A DNA stretch of 23,261 nucleotides from Clostridiaceae bacterium (GTDB lineage: Bacteria; Bacillota; Clostridia; Lachnospirales; Lachnospiraceae): the NCBI GenBank assembly GCA_902362865.1, contig CABIYE010000041.1:1-23261 (forward strand), read 5' to 3'. The translations under genes were made by a program, and so were the position numbers. Of this stretch, positions 1-5,488 are shown piece after piece (the first letter of the stretch is position 1; the number at the start of each line of letters is the position of its first letter). The notes beneath the pieces were generated by a model. The model searched no databases. It was not told where the DNA came from and saw nothing but the letters and a program-made list of their open reading frames with translations.

Positions 1-15
1 TCTGTTTTCTGCCAT
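1..15 (-). CDS. First five codons of a minus-strand gene, probably a transposase
   Basis: Reading leftwards from an ATG at 15-13, the frame gives M-A-E-N-R and runs off the window edge. It is preceded by a well-placed AAGGAG. The product cannot be identified from five residues. A transposase is inferred only from its position at the edge of sequence that interrupts a conjugation gene. Confidence 0.35.
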
Positions 16-82
16 TTTGTTCACTCCTTATTCTCTAGATTATATCTCAAATCCTTGAGAATGGGGTGTCAACTTTTTTTAT
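1..82 (-). mobile_element. End of a probable insertion sequence interrupting ICE gene orf15
   Basis: The similarity to Tn916-type orf15 coding sequence stops abruptly near position 83. To the left is unrelated non-coding sequence with a minus-strand ribosome site (AAGGAG, complement of 24-29) placed 8 bases before an ATG (13-15). This is the usual layout of an insertion sequence end followed by its transposase gene. A TTGACA (complement of 67-72) and TATAAT (complement of 39-44) are present on the minus strand, but their 22-base spacing is poor for a promoter. The other end, and hence the terminal repeats and target duplication, lie outside the window, so the IS family cannot be named. Confidence 0.45.
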
Positions 83-100
83 ACCACATCAAAAAATAAA

Positions 101-730
101 GTGAAAGACAAGGCAAATGCTGTCAAAGAAAACATCAAGGATATGCCGACACAGACCGCTTATGCGGTGTATTCCGCAAAGGAAAAGGCAAAGTCCAGCG
201 TGTCCGATTTCAAGCGTGGCGTAGTGCAGGAACAGCAGTCCAGACAGTCGGGACGCTTGGAAAAGCAGGAACAGCATAGACAGAATATCGCTGACAAAGG
301 TATGGAGCTTCAAAAGGCACAAGAAGCAAGGCAGGCACAGCGAAAGGCTGACGGATCAGCGACAACGGGAGCTACCCGTTCCCATGAGCGACCAGCCACA
401 GCTTCAATCATTCCAAAGCCGAGTGCTGAAAAAACGCAGGAAGTCAAACGTCCTGCCACAGCGACCACTTCAAAAGCAAGTGAGTTAGTCAAAACAAATG
501 TTATCAAAGAGCGTCCGTTATCTTCTGGTGCTTCTGATAGAAAAGCGACCCAGCCTACACAAACAGTACATAGGCAGAATGTAGAAAAAGTGGTATCGCA
601 GGAAACACACCAGAATGACACCAAAGACCGCAGGACAAAGGTTCAGCAGACGCAGAGCGTCCAGAAGAACCAGCAGACCACAGAGAAAACCCGTAACCTT
701 GTAACGAAGAAAGGACAGAAGAAAAAATGA
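101..730 (+). CDS. C-terminal fragment of Tn916-type Orf15 conjugation membrane protein (5' end lost)
   Basis: In Tn916-type elements Orf15 is a large polytopic membrane subunit of the mating-pair channel, and this fragment matches only its hydrophilic cytoplasmic tail. The roughly 210 visible residues have no membrane segment. They are rich in Lys, Gln, Glu and Thr, with a Gln/Arg-rich helical stretch (residues about 45-80) and a low-complexity basic end (K-K-G-Q-K-K-K). The nominal GTG start at 101 has no ribosome site and is simply the first usable codon after the junction. The frame is open further left into foreign sequence. The stop overlaps the orf14 start (ATGA), the usual translational coupling in this operon. 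The membrane part is missing from this side of the junction, so the gene is probably non-functional unless the left part survives elsewhere. Confidence 0.7.
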   Translation: MKDKANAVKENIKDMPTQTAYAVYSAKEKAKSSVSDFKRGVVQEQQSRQSGRLEKQEQHRQNIADKGMELQKAQEARQAQRKADGSATTGATRSHERPATASIIPKPSAEKTQEVKRPATATTSKASELVKTNVIKERPLSSGASDRKATQPTQTVHRQNVEKVVSQETHQNDTKDRRTKVQQTQSVQKNQQTTEKTRNLVTKKGQKKK

Positions 731-1734
731 AACTGAAACATATCGCTATTATCGGCAGTCTGTTTCCTATCCTCTTTTCTCTGGTGCTTTTCTTTGGTGT
801 CCTCATTAGTGCGGACAGCGACGACGAGAACAGCAACTTTTCTTCTGGCATTACGGGTATGAACTTATCCGCAGAAGTCTTGAAACATCAGCCTATGGTG
901 GAAAAATACGCTAGAGAAAACGGTATCTCCGAGTATGTCAATGTGCTACTTGCTATCATTCAAGTAGAAAGTGGCGGTACGGCAGAAGATGTTATGCAGA
1001 GTTCGGAAAGTCTTGGTTTACCGCCTAATTCCTTAGATACAGAAAGTTCAATCAAGCAGGGGTGTAAGTATTTTGCGTCCCTGCTTTCTTCCTGCAAAAA
1101 TCAAGGTATCGACGATTTGAATGTAGCGATACAGTCTTATAACTATGGCGGTGGCTATGTGGGATATGTGGCAGGAAAAGGGAAAAAACACACCTTTAAC
1201 CTTTCAGAGAGCTTCGCTCGTGAGAAGTCGGGCGGTAAAAAAGTAACCTACACCAACCCGATAGCCGTTGCGAAGAACGGGGGCTGGCGGTATGGCTATG
1301 GAAATATGTTCTACGTCGAATTAGTCAATCAATATCTAACTGTTCCGCAGGTGTCGGGAGAGCTGGCACAAAAGGTAATGAATGAAGCATTGAAATATCA
1401 AGGCTGGAAGTATGTGTATGGTGGCAGTAACCCGAACACTTCCTTTGATTGTAGCGGACTTGTGCAATGGTGTTATGGAAAAGCTGGTATCTCCTTGCCA
1501 AGAACGGCACAAGCACAGTATGACGCTACCCAACATCTTCCACTTTCGCAGGCAAAGGCTGGGGACTTGGTATTTTTCCATTCTACCTATAACGCTGGTT
1601 CGTATGTAACCCACGTCGGCATTTATGTAGGAAATAACCAGATGTACCATGCAGGCGACCCGATAGGATATGCAGACCTAAGTAGTAGTTACTGGCAACA
1701 GCACTTAATCGGTGCAGGACGAGTAAAACAATAG
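727..1734 (+). CDS. Tn916 Orf14-type cell-wall hydrolase (lysozyme-like plus NlpC/P60)
   Basis: This bifunctional peptidoglycan hydrolase opens the wall for the conjugation channel. Residues about 7-28 form one membrane segment or uncleaved signal anchor. Residues about 50-200 form a lysozyme-like domain with the catalytic-type Glu near residue 81 (QVESGG) and the Asn-Tyr-Gly-Gly-Gly segment. Residues about 215-335 form an NlpC/P60 endopeptidase with the Cys near 242 (FDCSGLVQ) and His near 296 (THVGIYVG). The length (335 residues) matches intact Orf14 of the family. Tn5397 has a group II intron in its orf14, and none is present here. The ATG overlaps the orf15 stop, indicating co-translation, and orf13 follows after 15 bases. 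Confidence 0.92.
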   Translation: MKLKHIAIIGSLFPILFSLVLFFGVLISADSDDENSNFSSGITGMNLSAEVLKHQPMVEKYARENGISEYVNVLLAIIQVESGGTAEDVMQSSESLGLPPNSLDTESSIKQGCKYFASLLSSCKNQGIDDLNVAIQSYNYGGGYVGYVAGKGKKHTFNLSESFAREKSGGKKVTYTNPIAVAKNGGWRYGYGNMFYVELVNQYLTVPQVSGELAQKVMNEALKYQGWKYVYGGSNPNTSFDCSGLVQWCYGKAGISLPRTAQAQYDATQHLPLSQAKAGDLVFFHSTYNAGSYVTHVGIYVGNNQMYHAGDPIGYADLSSSYWQQHLIGAGRVKQ

Positions 1735-1749
1735 AAAGGACTTGAAAAT

Positions 1750-2661
1750 ATGTTTAAGAAGAATAAGAAACAGACAGAAACTATCAAAGAACCAAAAGAA
1801 AAAAAGGTGCATACTGTCAAGGTAGGCACACATAAGAAAACCGTGATTGCGTTGTGGGTGGTGCTTATCGCAAGCGTGAGCTTTGGGGTGTATAAGAATT
1901 TTACCGCTATCGACCAGCACACCACCCATGAAAAAGAAATCATTGAGCTTCGCTTGCAGGACACCAACGGGATAGAAAATTTCGTGAAGAATTTTGCGAA
2001 GTCCTACTACACATGGAATAACAGCAAAGAAGCGATTGAAGCAAGGACGCAGGCAATCAGCAGTTATCTGACAAAGGAATTGCAGGACTTGAATGTTGAT
2101 ACAATCAGAACGGATATACCGACCAGCTCCACAGTTACAGATGTGATTGTGTGGCATATCGAGCAATCAGGAACGGACACTTTTTCTGCTACCTACGAAG
2201 TAGATCAGCAGATAAAAGAGGGAGAACAGACAAGTAATGTCAAGGCAACCTATACCGTAAAAGTCCATGTAGACGCTGACGGGGATATGGTAATCGTTCA
2301 GAACCCTACCCTTGCACCAGCAATCGAAAAATCAGACTATGAGCCAAAGACACCAGAAGCAGACGCAAGTGTAGACGCTGATACTGTCAATGACGCTACC
2401 GCATTTCTGGAAACATTCTTTAAGCTCTATCCAACAGCCACAGAAAAAGAGCTTGCCTACTATGTAGCTGGAAATGTGATTGAACCTATCGGCAGGGACT
2501 ACCTTTATTCTGAATTGGTAAACCCTATCTTTACAAAGGACGGGGACAATGTGAAAGTCAAGGTTGCGGTAAAATTCATTGATAATCAGACAAAAGCGAC
2601 GCAGGTATCGCAGTATGAACTTGTACTACATAAGGATAGCAACTGGAAGATTGTAGGATAA
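1750..2661 (+). CDS. Tn916 Orf13 / TcpC-like conjugation protein
   Basis: This is a bitopic membrane protein of the mating channel, of the TcpC family, which has two NTF2-like (VirB8-like) extracellular domains. There is a short, highly basic cytoplasmic N-terminus (about 30 residues). One membrane helix follows at about 33-52 (V-I-A-L-W-V-V-L-I-A-S). After it comes an extended hydrophilic region of about 250 residues with two similar alpha/beta halves, the second starting near residue 215 (N-D-A-T-A-F-L-E-T-F-F). A ribosome site (AGAAAGGA) lies ahead of the ATG. The length is the usual one for the family. It is the last conjugation gene of this operon and is followed at once by an intrinsic terminator. 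Confidence 0.9.
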   Translation: MFKKNKKQTETIKEPKEKKVHTVKVGTHKKTVIALWVVLIASVSFGVYKNFTAIDQHTTHEKEIIELRLQDTNGIENFVKNFAKSYYTWNNSKEAIEARTQAISSYLTKELQDLNVDTIRTDIPTSSTVTDVIVWHIEQSGTDTFSATYEVDQQIKEGEQTSNVKATYTVKVHVDADGDMVIVQNPTLAPAIEKSDYEPKTPEADASVDADTVNDATAFLETFFKLYPTATEKELAYYVAGNVIEPIGRDYLYSELVNPIFTKDGDNVKVKVAVKFIDNQTKATQVSQYELVLHKDSNWKIVG

Positions 2662-2668
2662 ATGATAT

Positions 2669-2702
2669 AGCGTGCATTTCCTATCAGATTTGCACGCTTT
2701 TA
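2669..2702 (+). terminator. Intrinsic terminator after orf13
   Basis: A perfect 8-bp stem AGCGTGCA / TGCACGCT with a 14-base loop is followed by a short T run. It closes the orf15-orf14-orf13 transcription unit and separates it from the accessory cassette. Confidence 0.75.
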
Positions 2703-2731
2703 CAAAACGACAAGAAAACTGTGCAAAAATA

Positions 2732-2779
2732 TTGACTTGTAATGACCGAATGCTATAATATAAATGACAAGTGTACTTG
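2732..2779 (+). promoter_or_regulatory. Promoter of the accessory cassette with operator-like palindrome
   Basis: The -35 TTGACT (2732-2737) and -10 TATAAT (2754-2759) are 16 bases apart, and a good ribosome site (AAAGGAG) follows before the gene at 2806. At the expected transcription start is the dyad CAAGT-GT-ACTTG (2768-2779). An ACTTGT (2735-2740) paired with ACAAGT (2767-2772) also flanks the -10 box. A dyad overlapping the start site would suit the small XRE repressor encoded two genes downstream. The repressor-operator link is inferred. Confidence 0.65.
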
Positions 2780-2805
2780 GTATTATTTGAAAGGAGCGTT
2801 ATATA

Positions 2806-3120
2806 ATGGATAAAGAAAAAATACTATCACAAAACAAAAAAGAGAATCTATATCTTGATGAATACGAAAAACATATTAAACTTCAAGGGAAATCTTTTGG
2901 CTTAATGTTTGTTTTATTTATCTGCATTTTAATTCTTTTCATTAAAGCAGTTTGTAAAGAACCTTACTATGATATAATGACAATTATTGGGTCTGTGGCA
3001 TTTGGCTCTATGGGTTATGAAGCACATATTTCAAAAAATAAATCCAAATTTGTTATTGCTTTATTCTTTCTTCTATTTATGGGGTATTACTTTTATAAAT
3101 TTTTAATGATAGGTTTATAG
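2806..3120 (+). CDS. DUF6442-like small membrane protein
   Basis: This 104-residue protein of unknown function has a charged cytoplasmic N-terminus (M-D-K-E-K-I-L-S, then Tyr/Glu/Lys-rich, residues 1-30). Three hydrophobic segments follow at about 31-50, 57-74 and 82-103. The N-terminal pattern and three-helix layout resemble the DUF6442 family, whose members commonly sit beside a short XRE regulator, as here. It starts at an ATG 8-9 bases after AAAGGAG and is joined to the XRE gene with a 1-base gap. Base composition is strikingly AT-rich compared with the ICE backbone, suggesting separate acquisition. A role as sensor or partner of the regulator is inference only. Confidence 0.7.
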   Translation: MDKEKILSQNKKENLYLDEYEKHIKLQGKSFGLMFVLFICILILFIKAVCKEPYYDIMTIIGSVAFGSMGYEAHISKNKSKFVIALFFLLFMGYYFYKFLMIGL

Positions 3121-3121
3121 A

Positions 3122-3331
3122 ATGGACGAACATTTAATTTTGCGAAACAGATTAAAAACTGTACGAAAAGAAAAAAAATTATCACAAACAGAATTAGCTG
3201 AACTAGTCGGGGTTTCTCGGAATACAATTAGTTCTATTGAAACTGGACAATTTAATCCAACAGCAAAATTGGCATTAGTGCTTTGTATAGCTTTAGATAA
3301 AAAATTTGAAGAATTATTTTATTTTGATTAA
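3122..3331 (+). CDS. Small XRE-family transcriptional regulator
   Basis: This 69-residue protein consists almost entirely of one Cro/C1-type helix-turn-helix. The recognition region is at about residues 19-45 (L-S-Q-T-E-L-A-E-L-V-G-V-S-R-N-T-I-S-S-I), followed by the typical E-x-G-x-x-N-P-T-x-K-L-A-L-x-L-C segment and a short acidic-aromatic end. It resembles the YozG-like compact regulators that act as dimers without a ligand domain. The ATG begins one base after the stop of the preceding gene and lacks its own clear ribosome site, so it is probably translated by coupling. Autoregulation through the dyad at 2768-2779 is likely but inferred. Confidence 0.85.
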   Translation: MDEHLILRNRLKTVRKEKKLSQTELAELVGVSRNTISSIETGQFNPTAKLALVLCIALDKKFEELFYFD

Positions 3332-3345
3332 AGGAGAGAACGATT

Positions 3346-3675
3346 ATGGAATTAGAGGAATTGATTGTTGAAATAGTTATAGGATTGTTTTTACTTTTTA
3401 TATCTTATCAAATAGGAATAAAAGAGAATATTACTTTATTACATGGTTATCATTATACACAACTTGACCCTAAAGATAAAAAGGTGTTTACAAAAAAAAT
3501 AGGAATAGGCACTTTACTGGTTAGTATTGGTATTCTTGTTATGCCGATTATCAATTTAATCTCTCATTCTGAATTAGGCTATTACATAGGTCTTATTTTG
3601 ATTGTTGTAGGAGTGTTTTATATCATATTCATCATTGTAAAATACAACGGAAAACTTATTAGCTTTAAAAAGTAG
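3346..3675 (+). CDS. Small membrane protein, DUF3784-like
   Basis: This 109-residue protein has three predicted membrane helices at about 5-24, 50-72 and 77-99. A short hydrophilic stretch between the first two contains G-Y-H-Y-T-Q-L-D-P-K-D-K-K. This layout (helix, L-x-x-G-Y plus a Lys-rich segment, then two helices) is like DUF3784/SdpI-type small membrane proteins that often travel with XRE regulators. It is preceded by AAAGGAGAG and lies 15 bases after the XRE gene, so it is in the same AT-rich operon. Function is unknown. An immunity or stress role is possible for SdpI-like proteins but nothing here proves it. Confidence 0.6.
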   Translation: MELEELIVEIVIGLFLLFISYQIGIKENITLLHGYHYTQLDPKDKKVFTKKIGIGTLLVSIGILVMPIINLISHSELGYYIGLILIVVGVFYIIFIIVKYNGKLISFKK

Positions 3676-3690
3676 AATTGAGGTATGAAT

Positions 3691-3915
3691 ATGATAGGAC
3701 TGAACAAAAGAGATATAAAAAAGGCATTGAAAGCTGGTGCAAAAGCTGGCGGTGTATCATTGGCTGATGTTCGGGCGGATATTGAAGCTACGATTGATGA
3801 AGCTATGAATAGCACCGACCCAGAGGTGCAGGCAAATTTCAAAAAGTATTTTGGGAATAAACGCCCTACACCAGAAGAATATATTTATAAGATTACCAAA
3901 AAGACAAAAGTGTAA
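3691..3915 (+). CDS. Small ICE accessory protein of unknown function
   Basis: This 74-residue hydrophilic protein has no membrane segment. The N-terminal half is helical and basic ([18 protein letters not shown]). Its second half has an acidic helix ([11 protein letters not shown]) and a Lys-rich tail. Similar short proteins are seen in Clostridia mobile elements, sometimes annotated as Spo0A-C-like, but the sequence shows no convincing Spo0A DNA-binding motif. The ATG at 3691 was chosen over the ATG at 3685 because the GAGG at 3680-3683 is 7 bases from the former and only 1 base from the latter. It has more backbone-like base composition than the three genes before it. Confidence 0.6.
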   Translation: MIGLNKRDIKKALKAGAKAGGVSLADVRADIEATIDEAMNSTDPEVQANFKKYFGNKRPTPEEYIYKITKKTKV

Positions 3916-3948
3916 TACAAAACAAATGCTGTAATGGGGATTGTATTA
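3913..3948 (+). repeat. 8-bp inverted repeat after the 74-residue gene
   Basis: TAATACAA (3913-3920) and TTGTATTA (3941-3948) form a perfect 8-bp dyad with a 20-base loop. It begins in the stop codon of the preceding gene. No T run follows, so it is more likely an mRNA end protector or leader element than a terminator. Confidence 0.5.
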
Positions 3949-4032
3949 TGGAACATTTTAAGCGAAATTCTATACAATCATACACTACTTAATAGCATTT
4001 TATTAAAAACTGAATATCTTACAGCTTTAATA

Positions 4033-4069
4033 GCTCGTATAAAACTATATGTTTTGTGCGGGCTTTTTT
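4033..4069 (+). terminator. Strong intrinsic terminator upstream of the orf7-type regulator
   Basis: Arms 4033-4044 and 4052-4063 pair over 12 bp (three G-U), with a 7-base loop and six T residues (4064-4069). It lies in a non-coding leader about 125 bases before the orf7-type gene. It either ends the accessory operon or acts as an attenuator for the downstream regulators, as transcriptional attenuation is well known in this part of Tn916. Confidence 0.75.
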
Positions 4070-4193
4070 CATGCCTAAAAAAATTTTTAAATTTTTTCGG
4101 TTTCAACTTAGCAAATCACACCTGCCGTTCCCTATATGGTGCGGAAAGAGGGATAACCACTTTTCACGTCGTAACGGAAAGGGGGTGCGATTG

Positions 4194-4610
4194 ATGAAAC
4201 CGTCTGACTTCCAGAAAACAGTTCAATGCCGTTTTGAAAGTTGTTTGAAGAAAGTTGTCCGACATGTTGTTAAGGACTATCAGAAGAAATTAAAGCGACG
4301 ACAAAAGGAAGAAACGCTTTTTTGTGAACTTCCAGAAATCGTTGTAGAAAATCTGGCTGTCTGGGACGACTACGATACGAACTATACGATTTTCAATGTA
4401 TGTGGTAGTGATATTCGTATTTGTGATGATGAATTGGCAGAAGCCTTGAAACATTTGTCTGAGCGTAATCGAGAAAATTTGCTGATGTATTATTTCTTGG
4501 AAATGAGCGATACCGAGATTGCAAAAAGACAAAATATTTCAAGAAGTGGTGTTTTTCAAAACCGACACAATTCACTAGAGCTTATGAAAAAAATACTAAA
4601 GGAGAAATGA
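4194..4610 (+). CDS. Tn916 Orf7-type sigma-70-like regulator
   Basis: This 138-residue protein resembles the C-terminal (region 4) part of sigma factors. It begins M-K-P-S-x-F-Q, as Orf7 of Tn916 does. The C-terminal half carries the region-4-like helix-turn-helix: L-A-E-A-L-K-H-L-S-E-R-N-R-E-N-L-L-M-Y-Y at about residues 80-100, then M-S-D-T-E-I-A-K-R-Q-N-I-S-R-S-G-V. In Tn916, Orf7 and Orf8 stimulate their own transcription and read-through into transfer genes after excision and circularisation, so a similar role is likely. The ATG at 4194 follows AAAGGGGG. A longer frame from 4056 runs through the terminator region and has no ribosome site. Confidence 0.88.
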   Translation: MKPSDFQKTVQCRFESCLKKVVRHVVKDYQKKLKRRQKEETLFCELPEIVVENLAVWDDYDTNYTIFNVCGSDIRICDDELAEALKHLSERNRENLLMYYFLEMSDTEIAKRQNISRSGVFQNRHNSLELMKKILKEK

Positions 4611-4616
4611 TAACAA

Positions 4617-4865
4617 ATGAAACACACAATGAAGAAGCCGTCCTACTATTTGCTTTCACAAGCAATGGACGGGGACGAAAAAGCGATTGAAAAGACACTG
4701 GCATTTTATGACCCGTACATATCAAAGTGCTGTCTGCGTCCACTCTATGATGAATACGGCAATGTTTATATTGTTGTAGATATGGAGTTAAAGGGACTTA
4801 TCAGAGAAGCACTTATCAAAATGATTTTAGGGTTTGATATTGCCTTAGAAATCGAAGAAGAATAA
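4617..4865 (+). CDS. Tn916 Orf8-type HTH_16 domain protein
   Basis: This 82-residue helix-turn-helix protein is of the conjugative-transposon HTH_16 type. Its motif is P-S-Y-Y-L-L-S-Q-A-M-D-G-D-E-K-A-I (residues about 7-23), followed by Y-D-P-Y-I-S-K-C-C and an acidic end. This family resembles the N-terminal part of ECF-type sigma factors (residues that precede region 2). It lies 6 bases after orf7, whose last codons contain the ribosome site AAAGGAG (4598-4604). The 12-base spacing is slightly long, so a start at the internal ATG 4629 is possible. It probably acts with Orf7 in regulating transfer genes. Confidence 0.85.
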   Translation: MKHTMKKPSYYLLSQAMDGDEKAIEKTLAFYDPYISKCCLRPLYDEYGNVYIVVDMELKGLIREALIKMILGFDIALEIEEE

Positions 4866-4866
4866 C

Positions 4867-5250
4867 AAGCAGTAACCGCAGAGTATGATTTGTTCAATCC
4901 CCTCTTTCCTGCTCTGCACCTGCTTTTACATGAAAGCAACACGCTTTCGCCACAGCTCTTTGACAACTGAATAAAGCAGACAGATACGTTTGTGAGATAG
5001 CGAGCCACGGGGACTGTACGCCACGACCTTTTCAAAAGAAAGCGAGCGACCCACGCAGTGATCCGAGAGCGACTGTTGGAAAAGTCGTTTTGCCACGACC
5101 TATCCTCACAAGATAATGATACGTCCGCATGGTGCGGTTCTGCCCACAAGAATGGGAATAGTTGAGATACTAACGGAGCTTTCCAAAGCCGTCTGTCTGC
5201 TTCTGTAACATTGTGAAAAATACGCATATTGGATAAGCCTATGTGCGTAT
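4867..5250 (+). ncRNA. Candidate structured RNA / ssDNA element: dense nested inverted repeats
   Basis: No convincing gene lies in these 384 bases, but complementary arms fill them. The arms in order are as follows. (1) 4867-4872 with 4920-4925, and 4878-4883 with 4912-4917. (2) GAAAGC 4932-4937 with GCTTTC 4943-4948. (3) A perfect 11-bp closing pair AAGCAGACAGA (4974-4984) with TCTGTCTGCTT (5192-5202). (4) Inside it, 4990-5000 with 5100-5111 (11 bp, one bulge). (5) Inside that, 5024-5033 with 5079-5087 (9 bp, one bulge). (6) Hairpin CCGCA-TGG-TGCGG 5125-5137. (7) CCCA 5043-type hairpin at 5143-5156. (8) Hairpin about 5174-5191. (9) ATACGCA 5220-5226 with TGCGTAT 5244-5250. GCCACG occurs at 5004, 5020 and 5092. 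There is no terminal T run. The properly nested order argues for a real fold; its function is unknown. Confidence 0.5.
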
Positions 5251-5286
5251 GTTGAGAATAGATAGCTGACTAAGGGGGCTGATAAC

Positions 5287-5409
5287 TTGGCTAAAAAAGA
5301 ACCTGCACAATATATCGTAGAACGGGAATTTTTAGGTAAATTTTCCGTAGAGGAATTGCTTGTCCGTATCGTGAAATCTCATGTGAAAAAAGGACTATCA
5401 AGAGGGTAA
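5287..5409 (+). CDS. 40-residue ICE protein with TTG start, upstream of the recombinase
   Basis: The frame from TTG at 5287 encodes A-K-K-E-P-A-Q-Y-I-V-E-R-E-F-L-G-K-F-S-V and continues with V-E-E-L-L-V-R-I-V-K-S-H-V-K-K-G. A strong AAGGGGG ribosome site (5272-5278) is well placed for this TTG. Composition is that of a small soluble helix-rich protein with a basic C-terminus. It is not long enough to stand out in ordinary gene calling. Its position, just before the serine recombinase and after the structured region, suits a small accessory such as a recombination directionality factor, but no excisionase motif can be recognised. Short proteins of this general pattern occur near the integrase end of related elements. 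Confidence 0.6.
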   Translation: MAKKEPAQYIVEREFLGKFSVEELLVRIVKSHVKKGLSRG

Positions 5410-5433
5410 AACCCTTGAAAACAATGGAAAGAA

Positions 5434-5470
5434 GCCGTACTTTATGGTATAATATTATCATAGGTACGGC
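5434..5470 (+). promoter_or_regulatory. Recombinase promoter embedded in an inverted repeat
   Basis: An extended -10 box TGG-TATAAT (5445-5453) lies at the centre of a dyad. GCCGTAC (5434-5440) pairs with GTACGGC (5464-5470), and inside these TATG (5443-5446) pairs with CATA (5459-5462). No good -35 is visible at the right distance, consistent with an extended -10 promoter. Transcription would start about 5460, so only one arm would be in the mRNA. The dyad is therefore more likely a protein-binding site than an RNA hairpin for that transcript. Confidence 0.5.
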
Positions 5471-5488
5471 AGTTGAATAGGTGGAAAA

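Noticed and set aside
727..1734. Group II intron in orf14 as in Tn5397
   Set aside because: The orf14 frame is continuous from start to stop at normal length.
4056..4193. Upstream extension of the orf7-type frame
   Set aside because: It runs through the terminator region, lacks a ribosome site and has no similarity to Orf7. The ATG at 4194 has AAAGGGGG and the family N-terminus.
4766..5227. Minus-strand 153-codon open frame across the structured ICE region
   Set aside because: It has no ribosome site, overlaps the end of the orf8-type gene in antisense and has Arg/Cys/Ser-rich composition without domain features. The inverted repeats explain the interval better.
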